Shown here: one piece after another, positions 1-7,249 of the stretch
Layout of the letters: each line of letters starts with the position of its first letter
Position numbering within the stretch: position 1 is the stretch's first letter
IMG/VR virus record: IMGVR_UViG_3300046808_000965
Location: 1-23,052 of that record
Direction: 5' to 3' (one strand)
DNA from: a virus
Length of the DNA stretch: 23,052 nt
The notes under the pieces: model-generated
The model's input: only the letters and a program-made list of their open reading frames with translations
Told to the model about the DNA's origin: nothing
Databases searched by the model: none
Translations under genes and position numbers: made by a program

Positions 1-115
1 AGACGACCTCGATCGGCACCTGGTCGCGGCGTTTTAAGACGAGCGTCTGGAGCGCGACATTCGACGCGGCGCTTTTAACGAACCGCCGGTTTTTGGAGTC
101 GAGGAAAAGTTTCAT
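1..115 (-). CDS. Partial hypothetical tail-region protein (N-terminus only)
   Basis: The reading frame begins with ATG at 115 and is open to the left edge, giving 38 residues that start MKLFLDSKNRRFVKSA and end in QVPIEVV. The codons are ordinary for this window. It is the last visible gene of the tail module, lying downstream of the Cys-rich protein after a 48-base gap. There is no Shine-Dalgarno sequence; a perfect hairpin directly abuts the ATG. I do not recognise the family. From its place it could be a baseplate, fibre or receptor-binding component, but that is inferred from position only. The C-terminal part is missing because the window ends. Confidence 0.7.
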   Translation of the reverse strand, partial: MKLFLDSKNRRFVKSAASNVALQTLVLKRRDQVPIEVV

Positions 116-133
116 GCCGCTCGAGCGAGCGGC
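116..133 (-). promoter_or_regulatory. Start-abutting hairpin
   Basis: The minus strand reads GCCGCTC-GCTC-GAGCGGC, a perfect 7-bp stem with a 4-base loop, ending at the base before the ATG at 115. The octamer TTTGACAC (136-143) lies just upstream. It may hold down initiation of the following gene. A T-rich tail is absent, so it is not a classical terminator. Confidence 0.5.
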
Positions 134-163
134 GGGTGTCAAATCGGGCGGCTCTCCGAGCGT

Positions 164-445
164 TTACTGGAGCGGCTCGGAGGCGGCTTCCCACTTCCCG
201 AGCGGACATCTCTCGGTGGCCATTCGCAATTTTGCCCAGGTCGAGCATCCGCACCTGCGGCAGCGGCCGGTTTTGTTCAGTGCGGCGGCATCCCACTCGG
301 GACAGGCGCGGCAGGTGGCTTCGCGCTTGGCGAGGATTTCGGGCTGGGTGGTAGCGAAGCCGCTGCGGGCGAAGCGATGCGCGGCTTGGCCGAATTTGGC
401 AAAAGCATTTTCGCGAAATGCAATGATGTGCTGTGGGAGATTCAA
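164..445 (-). CDS. Small Cys-rich (zinc-ribbon-like) phage protein
   Basis: About 93 residues. The second half holds CRAC, then CRRCGC about 15 residues on, and a terminal CPLGKW. This is the layout of small zinc-ribbon proteins often found near phage tail genes. I chose the TTG at 445 because it forms a TTGA overlap with the stop of the upstream gene, matching the ATGA/GTGA overlaps used across this genome. A second TTG at 493 would add 16 residues but cause a 52-base overlap. No Shine-Dalgarno is seen for either. Metal binding is inferred from the cysteine spacing; the function in the virion or cell is unknown. Confidence 0.7.
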   Translation of the reverse strand: MNLPQHIIAFRENAFAKFGQAAHRFARSGFATTQPEILAKREATCRACPEWDAAALNKTGRCRRCGCSTWAKLRMATERCPLGKWEAASEPLQ

Positions 446-978
446 GAGAAGGTCAGAGTAACTGTTGCTTTTTCTTCTTCGAAAGAAAGCCAATCAGCGG
501 GATAAACGCGACCATTTATTGAAACGCTTGAATTTGCGTATTCGGTAACACCGCACCGCATCAGTATTTGCCCACCGATAGATCCGTCCATAATTTCGAA
601 ATAAATAAAGCCTTCATCAGTAATATAAACATTTGCAAACATTGTGTATTCAACTAAAAATCCAGATGAATTTGTTACTGATGAATCATATTCAGATTCT
701 CCACAATTTGGAGTAAACACAACACCCTTCTCCCCCGTTTCAGGATCAGGGCAAGACCCGTTGGCTATATTAAATGTTCCGCTTCTTTGTGGAATCCAAT
801 CTTGAAAAGCTGGCCAAGTGTAATCAATTTGTAATGTCGTCCAATTTAATAAAATGCCCTGCAAGGCGGGGGACGGCGCTACGCACCCACCCCCGCAACA
901 CGCGCACTCGACGGCGCGGAGGCCGGGGGAGTCGGTTTTGATCTTGATGGCTCCGGAGCTGGATCGGCCGAGGGTCAT
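442..978 (-). CDS. Hypothetical tail-associated protein with Cys cluster
   Basis: 178 residues. The N-terminus is basic and Ser/Gly-rich, followed by a cysteine cluster (VECACCGGGCV, about residues 23-33), then an aromatic and beta-rich body with further single cysteines. No transmembrane segment is visible. It sits in the distal tail or fibre region between a fibre-like protein and a zinc-ribbon protein. Its DNA from about 470 to 850 is clearly more AT-rich than its neighbours, suggesting that the body was exchanged separately. The ATG at 978 overlaps the stop of a tiny upstream frame (ATGA-type). I do not recognise the family; a structural tail-tip or fibre role is only positional inference. 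Confidence 0.65.
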   Translation of the reverse strand: MTLGRSSSGAIKIKTDSPGLRAVECACCGGGCVAPSPALQGILLNWTTLQIDYTWPAFQDWIPQRSGTFNIANGSCPDPETGEKGVVFTPNCGESEYDSSVTNSSGFLVEYTMFANVYITDEGFIYFEIMDGSIGGQILMRCGVTEYANSSVSINGRVYPADWLSFEEEKATVTLTFS

Positions 979-1052
979 ACGAAGGCGGAGAGGGGAAGGC
1001 GGAGACCGGAGAGGGATTTCCGGTTTTCGGTCTCAGGTTTCCGGTCTTTCAT
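975..1052 (-). CDS. Possible 25-aa leader-like small ORF
   Basis: A 25-residue frame, beginning MKDRKPETENRK and ending LPLSAFV, fills the gap between two tail genes. Its ATG follows the upstream TGA by one base and its own TGA overlaps the next ATG. That perfect tiling suggests translational coupling. The sequence is low complexity, however, and similar KPET-RKTEN wording appears inside the 208-aa tail protein at about 2190-2220. It may therefore be a spacer repeat that happens to be open. No function can be given. Confidence 0.35.
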   Translation of the reverse strand: MKDRKPETENRKSLSGLRLPLSAFV

Positions 1053-1053
1053 G

Positions 1054-1758
1054 TCAGCATTCCTCCGTGGCGATCCATTGCAGCGCGCCTTCCACCGCGC
1101 CGAGGACATGGGTGCCGGTGGCTGGTTGCGGTGGAATGTATGAGCCCCCGCCGAGGGCTTCGAGAGCATCCAGCCTTGCATCGATGGCATCAAGGTCTGG
1201 CTGCATGCATATTTTTACATCCACGCAAATCTCAGAAAATGAAAGGCCTCCATTTAGATAAACGCTTCCTTCTGTTTCTGGGATAAAATTCCAAGCCGCT
1301 CCGTCATAATAAAGCAGAGCTTTTGAAGAGGGCGTGATGAAGCTCCAAGATTGGGAAGCTGCATCCCATCTCAAAATTTGATTTAATTCTGTTGGGGTGA
1401 CTAGCACATAGGTCTGCGAGTTCGTATCCCATTGCAATAACTGCCCGGGAGAAGTGCCATCCGGCAGCACGGGCTTTGCCCAAGCCCAAGCGCCATCTAC
1501 GAAGCCGAGGCGGTAGGTTTCCCCGTCTTGAGGCGGGGGAGGGTTAAATATGATCTGCCTTTGCTGGTGTCCGCCTGCTCCTGTTTTTTCTGAAATCAGA
1601 AAAGGTTGGGGGTTCCCAGCGTCATCGAGCGCAGGAGCTTCGAGGAGGCCGAAAACGAAATTCTTATCAAGATCGGAAGCGCTAATTTGCACGGGATAAC
1701 CACCGCCTGACGCCGTGCTTTTTATTTTGTCGCTGAATAAAACAGGGGGCGCGGTCAT
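1054..1758 (-). CDS. Putative tail fibre or distal tail protein
   Basis: 234 residues. The middle part contains three loosely repeated strand-turn units (LLQWDTNSQTY, ILRWDAASQSW, LLYYDGAAW), a pattern seen in fibre or carbohydrate-facing beta repeats. Near the C-terminus, PDLDAIDARLDALEAL looks like a short trimeric coiled coil, followed by a glycine/proline-rich linker and a final domain. The ATG at 1758 shares ATGA with the upstream stop. It lies after the tape measure and a 208-aa protein, where host-recognition proteins are commonly coded. The fibre role is inferred from repeats, coil and position, and no named family is recognised. Confidence 0.6.
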   Translation of the reverse strand: MTAPPVLFSDKIKSTASGGGYPVQISASDLDKNFVFGLLEAPALDDAGNPQPFLISEKTGAGGHQQRQIIFNPPPPQDGETYRLGFVDGAWAWAKPVLPDGTSPGQLLQWDTNSQTYVLVTPTELNQILRWDAASQSWSFITPSSKALLYYDGAAWNFIPETEGSVYLNGGLSFSEICVDVKICMQPDLDAIDARLDALEALGGGSYIPPQPATGTHVLGAVEGALQWIATEEC

Positions 1759-2381
1759 GCGACTAATGCGGTTCGTTGGTAGCTGATTTGGATCTCATCG
1801 ATGGTCCCGAAATTTGACCGAGACACGCTGACGATTTCGTTCGTCCACTGCAGGGTCAAAAAAAGCACAGCCCCGGGAGCCGGGGTGCCGGTCATTTTTC
1901 TGGAGCGGAGGCTTGAGCTCATTAAATTTTGCTGGCCTTGTGAGAGTGTCAGATAGTCTTTGGAAGAACTCGGCAGTGTCGTAAATAAGGTCAAGACATC
2001 GACGAGCCAGGTCTCGGTGATTGTCCAATTATAGTTTGTTTGTGGTGGCCCAGCGAATTCCTGCGAAAAGGTTTTTGATAGAACCACAAGATTAACGCCG
2101 AGGGTGCTGCTGCCCTCATTATACAACGGATGGCCGGTATAAAGATCTGTAGTAAAATCTTGAGAGTATGCGGAGAACGGGATTTCCAGCCACCCGTTTT
2201 CCGTTTTACGGGTTTCCGGCTTCGGCCAAACGCTGCCGAAAGTTTGCATTAAAGAGTTCGCGGCCGGGAGGGTGCTCTCAAGCGAAACCACGGTGCCGCT
2301 GATTTTTTTTAGACCAGACGGATAAACGGTCTCAGTCTTTCCGGGCAGTAGGATCGGAAAATTTCCGTAAGTGGTTGGCAT
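1755..2381 (-). CDS. Hypothetical distal tail protein (208 aa)
   Basis: 208 residues, directly downstream of the tape measure gene with only a 4-base gap, which is the usual place for a distal tail or tail-tip component. The sequence is rich in Thr, Ser and aromatic residues with predicted beta character. It contains the odd stretch KPETRKTENGW near residues 54-64, resembling the tiny frame at 975-1052. No signal peptide, membrane segment or catalytic motif is visible. There is no Shine-Dalgarno upstream, so translation is probably coupled to the tape measure gene. The function is inferred from order only. Confidence 0.6.
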   Translation of the reverse strand: MPTTYGNFPILLPGKTETVYPSGLKKISGTVVSLESTLPAANSLMQTFGSVWPKPETRKTENGWLEIPFSAYSQDFTTDLYTGHPLYNEGSSTLGVNLVVLSKTFSQEFAGPPQTNYNWTITETWLVDVLTLFTTLPSSSKDYLTLSQGQQNLMSSSLRSRKMTGTPAPGAVLFLTLQWTNEIVSVSRSNFGTIDEIQISYQRTALVA

Positions 2382-2385
2382 GGAT

Positions 2386-4701
2386 TTAGGCGGTAAGGGC
2401 GTGGGTGGGGAGCTTGGGTTCGATTGTTTCGACGACGCGCTTGATGGTTTCGACGAATCCTTTTATTTCGCCGAGGATTTTGCTGCCTTCGCCGGTTGAG
2501 ACGGCGAGGTCGATGTTTTCCTTGAGCTTGGATTTGATCGACTCGATGGAGGCGGTGGCGTCGAGGTTGATGGTCTGCTGGGTAGAGCCGAGCTTTGTGA
2601 TTTCGGCCTGGATGTTTTGCAGGGAGTTCTTGCCGCCTTTTTCATCGATGGGCTGAATGCCGGTGAGTTCGCCGCGTTTGCTGGCGATATAGTCTAGGAT
2701 TTGCTGCATCTGCTCGCTGCCGGTGGAGCCGAGGTTTTTGATGCCGAGTTCACGCGCGACATCGGGGAAGGATTTGTTTTTGAGGTCCACGCCGATGTAT
2801 TCGCCGAAGGCGGTGATTTCCTTGCGGGCGTCGGCGGCTTGTTCCTTGGCGCTCTTAATGCCTTGGGAGGGATCCACGCCTTTGATGTAGTCGAGCCAGG
2901 TGGCGAAGGACTTGGCGGCCTCGGCGGCTTTGCTGGCCTCGGCTTTGGCTTCGGATACGGTGGTCTTGTCCACCTTCACGGCAGCGGCGGCGTTTTTGGC
3001 GTTGACGAAATTCGTGGCGAGGACTCCGGCTTCTTCTTTGGTGACGCCGAGGGTTTTCACATAGTCGTCGGCGAGCTTGGCGATCTCCTCGGTCGCCTTC
3101 TTGCGCTCAAGGTCTTTTTCGAGGGAGGCCACGAGTTCGGTGTTGCCTGCGGCTTTGGCGGCGTTGAGCTGGGTCTCGAGCTCGATGATGGCGGTCTTGT
3201 CGGCCTTGGCTTGGGCGTCTGCGGCGGCTTGCTGGTCTTTTAATTCTTGGCGTTTTGCAAGCTCGGCCTCGGTCTGGGCGGCTTGCGTCGCGCGCTCGGC
3301 GGTGGTGGCTGCGGTGGCGGCGGTGACTTTACCCTCGAGTTCGGCGACTTTGTTTTGCTGGGCGCCGAGGTCGTCGAAGAGCGAGGGAACTTTAGCGTAA
3401 TTCTTCTCAAATGTGTCAGGAAATGCTTTCCCGGCCTTAACGAATTGATCCGAGATTCTGCCGCCTGCGCCTTTTAGCGAGTCTTCAATTTTATTGGCAG
3501 CGGTATTGGCATCATTTGCTGCTGTGTTTAGCTGCAAAGCGATTCCTTCAGTGAGCCAATTCCCAGCTAAAGCATTAGCCAGATTCCTTTGAATTGTGAC
3601 CGACAGCTTGTTTGCTAAAAATTCAAAAGAAGAGACGACGGTTGTAAATAAAGCGCCCGAGCTGTTGAAAATCTCGGCAAGAAATTGCCCGGCGGATTGA
3701 AATGCGGCTATCAGTCTTTTGTAAATCTCATCGGCGGTCTGCATCGCCTGGAGCTTGAGGCTTTCCCAAAACACCTCAAAGGCGAGCCCAGCTTGGCCGA
3801 TGGAAATGGCATCCACGGCGGCTTGGAATCCTTTCATGGCTTGCTGTCCGCCGAGGAAGGAGTCGGCGAGCTTTTGGCCTACGGCTGCGGCGTCGATGCG
3901 GGAGAGTGCGCTGGTGATGGCGTCGATGGCTGGGAGGGCTTTGTCGAGGATGCCTGCGGCGAAGTCGCGGACTTTCTGCGAGATGATGAGGAAGCGGTCG
4001 CCGACGGCGTCGAAGACATTGGCTCGGCGGTCCATAATGTCGGCCATGCTCCCGACGGTGGCGCGGGCTTCGTCCATTTCGCCCGAGAAATTGGTGAGCA
4101 GCGGGAGGAGTTCCGCGCCGGATTTGCCGAAGACATCGATGGCGGTGGCGGCGCGTTTGGTGGGGTCTTCGATGCTGGTGAGGCCGGAGGCGACGAGGGC
4201 GAGCTGCTCGGTGGGTGTCTTCCCGGCGAGTTCTTCCATGGAAAGGCCCATGCGACCAAAGGCGGCGACGGCTTCTTTGCTGCCTTCGCCTGCGCCGAAA
4301 ATGTTGTTTTGGAGTTTGGCCAGGGCGGGGCCGACTTTGTCCGCGCCCGCGCCGGTGTTATCGAAGGCGCGTTGGAGGAGGAGGAGATTGCCGGCTGTCT
4401 CGCCGGTGGAGGCAGAGAGGTCGGAGAGGGTGCCGCCGAGGTCGAGGGCGGCAGAGAAACCTTCCACGACTTTTTGCGCGCCGGCAAAAACGCCATTCAC
4501 CACAGAGCCGAAAACATTAACAGCGGCCTGCCCGACCGCGACGGCTCCGGCCATTTTGCTGAAGCTCGCGCCGAAGGATTCGCCGGAGTCGGCTCCGGAT
4601 TTCTCAATTTTTTTGAGAGAGTTTTGGATTTCGTTGAGGCCGCGCTCGATGCCGTCTGTCTCGGCTCCGATCTTGACTGTGATTGCGTTTCCTTCGGCCA
4701 T
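2386..4701 (-). CDS. Tail tape measure protein
   Basis: 771 residues, the longest product in the window. The N-terminus (ITVKIGAETDGIERGLNEIQNSLKK) is the typical opening of tape measure proteins. Gly/Ala-rich hydrophobic segments follow at about residues 50-90, then a tape-measure-like core (around LLLLQRAFDNTGAGADKVGPAL), and long Ala/Lys/Glu-rich coiled coil from about 430 to 600. Such proteins set tail length; at the usual ~0.15 nm per residue this one suggests a tail of roughly 110-120 nm. DNA coding for about residues 325-435 is much more AT-rich than the flanks, which looks like an exchanged module. The ATG follows the upstream TGA by four bases without a Shine-Dalgarno site. Confidence 0.93.
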   Translation of the reverse strand: MAEGNAITVKIGAETDGIERGLNEIQNSLKKIEKSGADSGESFGASFSKMAGAVAVGQAAVNVFGSVVNGVFAGAQKVVEGFSAALDLGGTLSDLSASTGETAGNLLLLQRAFDNTGAGADKVGPALAKLQNNIFGAGEGSKEAVAAFGRMGLSMEELAGKTPTEQLALVASGLTSIEDPTKRAATAIDVFGKSGAELLPLLTNFSGEMDEARATVGSMADIMDRRANVFDAVGDRFLIISQKVRDFAAGILDKALPAIDAITSALSRIDAAAVGQKLADSFLGGQQAMKGFQAAVDAISIGQAGLAFEVFWESLKLQAMQTADEIYKRLIAAFQSAGQFLAEIFNSSGALFTTVVSSFEFLANKLSVTIQRNLANALAGNWLTEGIALQLNTAANDANTAANKIEDSLKGAGGRISDQFVKAGKAFPDTFEKNYAKVPSLFDDLGAQQNKVAELEGKVTAATAATTAERATQAAQTEAELAKRQELKDQQAAADAQAKADKTAIIELETQLNAAKAAGNTELVASLEKDLERKKATEEIAKLADDYVKTLGVTKEEAGVLATNFVNAKNAAAAVKVDKTTVSEAKAEASKAAEAAKSFATWLDYIKGVDPSQGIKSAKEQAADARKEITAFGEYIGVDLKNKSFPDVARELGIKNLGSTGSEQMQQILDYIASKRGELTGIQPIDEKGGKNSLQNIQAEITKLGSTQQTINLDATASIESIKSKLKENIDLAVSTGEGSKILGEIKGFVETIKRVVETIEPKLPTHALTA

Positions 4702-4705
4702 AGTG

Positions 4706-5326
4706 TCAGGCGGCTTTCAAGCCAGGGTATTTTGCGGCGAGTTCCGAGGTTTTCTGGAAGACTCCGAGGCGGAGGTTTTTCTTAAAGAAGTTCGTGCGGC
4801 CGCGCATGGCCGCGCGCAGGGCATCGACCACGCTAGGGGAGTAGGTGCGGGAGTTTGTGATCTCGATGTGGAAGGCGTTGCCCTCTTGCTTTTCGGAGCC
4901 TTGGGCATTCTCGGGGTAGTCGCCGCTTTTCGTCGTGGCCTTGGCAACATAGTTCGGAACGGAGATTTCGATGCCGAGCTTTTCGGCGATCTGCACCCAC
5001 GATTTTTTCGAGAGGCCACGGGCATCCTTTCGGCGCTTGATGGAGTTTTTGATCTGGAGCTGGAGGGCTTTCCAGATCGTGTCTGGATAGCGGTTTTTCA
5101 TGAAGTAGCGCTTGCCGTTCAGCGTGCGCACAGGCTTGGCGTTGACATTGGCCTCGATGAGCTTGACCTGAGCGGTGGCGGTTTTTTTCGCGGCGGCCTG
5201 GAGGATGGACTTGGTCTCGGCGCGGATGATTTCAGCAAACGAAAACCCTGTGATTTTCGACATCTCCCGCATGGCGCGGGAGAAGTCGCTGGTCACGACA
5301 TTGATGCTTTGGGATTTTTTTGCCAT
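4706..5326 (-). CDS. Putative tail completion or minor tail protein (206 aa)
   Basis: 206 residues, basic, with an alpha-helical N-terminus (SDFSRAMREMSKITGFSFAEIIRAETKSILQAAAKKT). This resembles the opening of tail-completion proteins of the HK97 gp10 type, though the match is not firm. The ATG at 5326 shares its first base with the final base of the upstream TAA (TAATG), so translation is coupled to the frameshifted chaperone. Its place between the chaperone pair and the tape measure is unusual, because in lambda-type phages the chaperone frameshift product is normally next to the tape measure. An alternative is a chaperone partner or tail-tube cap. Confidence 0.6.
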   Translation of the reverse strand: MAKKSQSINVVTSDFSRAMREMSKITGFSFAEIIRAETKSILQAAAKKTATAQVKLIEANVNAKPVRTLNGKRYFMKNRYPDTIWKALQLQIKNSIKRRKDARGLSKKSWVQIAEKLGIEISVPNYVAKATTKSGDYPENAQGSEKQEGNAFHIEITNSRTYSPSVVDALRAAMRGRTNFFKKNLRLGVFQKTSELAAKYPGLKAA

Positions 5327-5550
5327 TAGGTCAGTTTTTCAAATGCGGCATCTATGGCAGCGAGGGAGTCAAAATCCACCTTGCGGGAGTTGCGGGTCCA
5401 GGTGCGACGGCGGCCGTGGGCGGCGTCGTCGGCATGGATGATTTGGAGGCCTGCGGCGAAGGGGAGGTCTTCGAGGATTTCGCGGAAGCCCCAGCCGGTG
5501 ATTCGAGCGATGCGGTAAACATAGCCTGCTAGCCAGCCGGGGCTGTTTAG
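5326..5550 (-). CDS. Frameshift extension of the tail chaperone (T part of GT)
   Basis: The -1 frame relative to the short chaperone is open from the slippery site to TAA at 5326-5328 and adds 74 residues starting LNSPGWLAGYVYRIARITGW. The expected fusion with the 130-residue upstream part is about 204 residues. No good start codon lies at the beginning of this frame, so frameshifting is the natural way to express it. The WGFREILEDLP segment is like the T domains of other chaperones, which recruit the tube and tape measure. A short inverted repeat (CAGCC-CC-GGCTG) begins 4 bases after the heptamer. Confidence 0.8.
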   Translation of the reverse strand, partial: LNSPGWLAGYVYRIARITGWGFREILEDLPFAAGLQIIHADDAAHGRRRTWTRNSRKVDFDSLAAIDAAFEKLT

Positions 5551-5939
5551 TTTCCCGAGGCGGACTTTCCGCCTTGGGTCTCGGAGAAGCTGGCGAAATA
5601 CTCGTTGGTCCGCTCGAGGCAGAGCTTTTGGAGTTCGGCGATCTCGGAGGCGGTGGGGTTTTGTTTTTCCATCCAATCGTCGACGGCGATGGCGAAGCGG
5701 GAGAAGTCGTTGACCACGGAGCGCACGGAGGCTTTCGGCGCGCTGTGGATGAAGGCGAAGCCGCCGGATCGCCAGAGGATATCCATCTCGGGAGAGAGGA
5801 TTTTGTTTCGTTGCATCCAGGAGATTTCCAGCGCGGCGGTTGGTCGCATTTCCCATCGGGAGAGTTTTTGAGGTCCGCTGGTCATGGCTTGCTCGCGGAG
5901 GGCTTCGTCGTCGGTGAGGAGGTCGTTGGTATCTGTCAT
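5547..5939 (-). CDS. Tail assembly chaperone, short form (gpG-like)
   Basis: 130 residues, acidic N-terminus (MTDTNDLLTDDEALREQ), then a helical body, ending SETQGGKSASGN. It lies after the tail tube candidate and upstream of the tape measure, the usual place for the G component of the G/GT chaperone pair, which binds the tape measure during tail assembly. The last codons contain the slippery heptamer GGGAAAC just before TAA, so part of the ribosomes should shift to the -1 frame and make the longer product. There is no Shine-Dalgarno; the ATG is preceded by a C/A-rich leader. The assignment rests on position and the frameshift site rather than sequence similarity. Confidence 0.8.
   Translation of the reverse strand: MTDTNDLLTDDEALREQAMTSGPQKLSRWEMRPTAALEISWMQRNKILSPEMDILWRSGGFAFIHSAPKASVRSVVNDFSRFAIAVDDWMEKQNPTASEIAELQKLCLERTNEYFASFSETQGGKSASGN
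5550..5556 (-). other. Programmed -1 ribosomal frameshift site GGGAAAC
   Basis: On the minus strand the codons read TCG GGA AAC TAA, so the heptamer G GGA AAC is in the phase required for tandem -1 slippage. The zero-frame stop follows immediately and may promote slipping. The heptamer is the same class as the lambda G/T site (GGGAAAG). Seen directly; its use is inferred from the open -1 frame downstream. Confidence 0.85.
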
Positions 5940-5961
5940 GTGTTTGTCGTGGGTTGGTTGG
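5940..5961 (-). promoter_or_regulatory. C/A-rich leader of the tail chaperone
   Basis: The 22 bases between the upstream TAA and the chaperone ATG contain ACCAACCCACGACAAA and only one G. The same 16 bases occur in front of the 52-aa gene (12039-12054). No Shine-Dalgarno is present. It probably acts as an unstructured ribosome entry region or as a site for a dedicated factor. Confidence 0.5.
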
Positions 5962-6363
5962 TTAAAGAAATTTTGCGAAGCGCTTCTTGTCGGCTTCGGT
6001 GGCGTTTTCGGAGATGCTCACGATCTTGCCGTTGCGCTCGAAAACGATCTGGCGGGGGATGGCCTTGATGGCGGTGAGGAGTTGATCGCGGTTGCGCAGG
6101 GCGGCGAGCATGTAGGACACGGGAGACTCGGGGTTTTTCTCGATGAAATCCTCGCTGGCGAAGGCGCGCATGACCTCGTCGGCTTGCTGGCCGCTGGTGG
6201 GGTGCGCGGCTTTGAAGTGGAAGACGGTGCTCTCGTCTCCGCTCTCGCGCTTGATGCGGGTCGCGGGGGCTTTGTCGCTCTCGAACTCAAAGCCGAGGGC
6301 CGTGAGGATGCTGGCGAGCTTGAGGTCGCGCGTGTTGAAAATGGCAATGTGTCGTGGGTGCAT
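5962..6363 (-). CDS. Hypothetical protein of the tail module (133 aa)
   Basis: 133 residues, soluble, mixed alpha/beta. The start MHPRHIAIFNTRDLKLASILTALGFEF suggests a small nucleotide-independent fold with a helix followed by a beta segment; the C-terminal 40 residues are helical and charged. It lies between the tail tube candidate and the chaperone pair. I do not recognise the family. A 30-base hairpin lies in the gap before its ATG (6363) and there is no Shine-Dalgarno. A tail-assembly role is positional inference only. Confidence 0.65.
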   Translation of the reverse strand: MHPRHIAIFNTRDLKLASILTALGFEFESDKAPATRIKRESGDESTVFHFKAAHPTSGQQADEVMRAFASEDFIEKNPESPVSYMLAALRNRDQLLTAIKAIPRQIVFERNGKIVSISENATEADKKRFAKFL

Positions 6364-6378
6364 TTCTCGTGGGGTGCG

Positions 6379-6408
6379 GCCGGGGAGCCGCTAGGCGACT
6401 GCCCCGGC
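6379..6408 (-). promoter_or_regulatory. Strong hairpin in the gap after the tail tube gene
   Basis: The minus strand has outer arms GCCGGGG and CCCCGGC, then inner arms AGTCGC/GCGGCT (one G-U pair) around a CTA loop, with a single bulged C. It follows the tail tube stop by 14 bases and precedes the next ATG by 15. There is no T tract, so it is more likely an RNA stability, processing or attenuation element than an ordinary terminator. Confidence 0.5.
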
Positions 6409-6422
6409 GCGGAGGGTGGGGA

Positions 6423-6791
6423 TTAGGAGGCGGTCATCGCGGTGCCGTAGCTGCGGAGCGTCGCGCTGACGGTCTCGAACTGCTCGGCGGCGAAGCTGGT
6501 TTCCAAGCTGGTGCAGATGGTGGTCGAGCCGAGGGATGTGCCTTGGGGCATCGTGATGGAGGCGGTGCCGCCAACGGTCAGCGAAAAACTGCCGGTGCGC
6601 ATGCCTTCGACGCTGACCTCTTGGATGGGCTCGCCGACTGCTACGGCAACGACGCTGCCCTGGTCGTCTTTCACCTCTTGGACATCGGCGGATTCCGAAA
6701 TCGAAAAGCCGGTGACGATGAGTCCGGAAACATCCGGTGTTCCATAAGTGGCCGAAGAGACGGCCGATGAGCGGTAGATTGAAGCTGCCAT
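6423..6791 (-). CDS. Probable major tail (tube) protein
   Basis: 122 residues, rich in Ser, Thr, Gly and Val with strong beta character (GLIVTGFSISESADVQEVKD, SFSLTVGGTASITM), as expected for a small tube subunit. It lies after the neck genes and upstream of the chaperone pair, the normal position for the tube protein of siphoviruses. The long C/A-rich leader is shared with other genes expected to be highly expressed, such as the capsid. No Shine-Dalgarno is visible. The tube role is inferred from position, size and composition; a minor tail structural protein is the alternative. Confidence 0.65.
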   Translation of the reverse strand: MAASIYRSSAVSSATYGTPDVSGLIVTGFSISESADVQEVKDDQGSVVAVAVGEPIQEVSVEGMRTGSFSLTVGGTASITMPQGTSLGSTTICTSLETSFAAEQFETVSATLRSYGTAMTAS

Positions 6792-6825
6792 GATTTTGAG
6801 TTGGTTGGGTTGGGTTGCGGGTTAC
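6792..6825 (-). promoter_or_regulatory. C/A-rich leader of the tail tube gene
   Basis: The 34 bases before the ATG include AACCCAACCCAACCAACTC with almost no G, and no Shine-Dalgarno. Together with the capsid and chaperone leaders it forms a recurring CCAACC-type initiation region. Confidence 0.5.
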
Positions 6826-6841
6826 GGAGAGGTGGCGGGTG

Positions 6842-7249
6842 TCAAATCGCGGACTCGACGAGGCCGAGGGTCAGCGCGGCTGTGGTGAGCCAGCGGCCGT
6901 CTTGCTGGCTCTCGGACCAGGTGCGGAGGTCGGCGCCGGCGAGGGTGAGCGGCGCGGCGAAGGAGGCGGCGAGTTGGTCGGCGGCGAGGAGGGAGGTTTT
7001 GAGCGACGAGGCGAGGGCGGCGTGGGTATCCAGCGCGGCCTCGACGACGCTCGGGGTGGCGAGGACGATGGAGGCGGTGACTTTGTAGAGGCCGCGAACG
7101 ATGGCCTCGGTGCTCTCGACGCCGACGATCAGGACGGGCTGGTCGTTGGCGATCGGGTCGCTGCTCTGGCCGGTGTGGACGGGGATGCCGTCAAAGGCGG
7201 GCGTGGCGCGGAGCCACGCGGCGAGGGAGGTTTCGACTTCTAAATTCAT
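6842..7249 (-). CDS. Putative tail terminator or neck protein
   Basis: 135 residues starting MNLEVETSLAAWLRATPAFDG. The ATG at 7249 was chosen because it forms an ATGA overlap with the head-closure gene and has GGAGG seven bases upstream; a longer open frame upstream is only out-of-frame reading of that neighbour. The protein has a helix, beta strands (VLIVGVESTEAI, KVTASIVLAT), a helical Ala-rich middle and a final strand pair, compatible with lambda gpU-like or similar tail terminators. It lies between head closure and tail tube. The gene ends in TTTGACAC, where TGA is the stop. Confidence 0.6.
   Translation of the reverse strand: MNLEVETSLAAWLRATPAFDGIPVHTGQSSDPIANDQPVLIVGVESTEAIVRGLYKVTASIVLATPSVVEAALDTHAALASSLKTSLLAADQLAASFAAPLTLAGADLRTWSESQQDGRWLTTAALTLGLVESAI

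Noticed and set aside
3685-5329. Long plus-strand open frames (366 and 524 codons) across the tape measure and 206-aa genes
   Set aside because: They are antisense to well-supported minus-strand genes, are low complexity in the wrong manner (Gly/Ala/Ser runs) and come from the GC-biased third positions.
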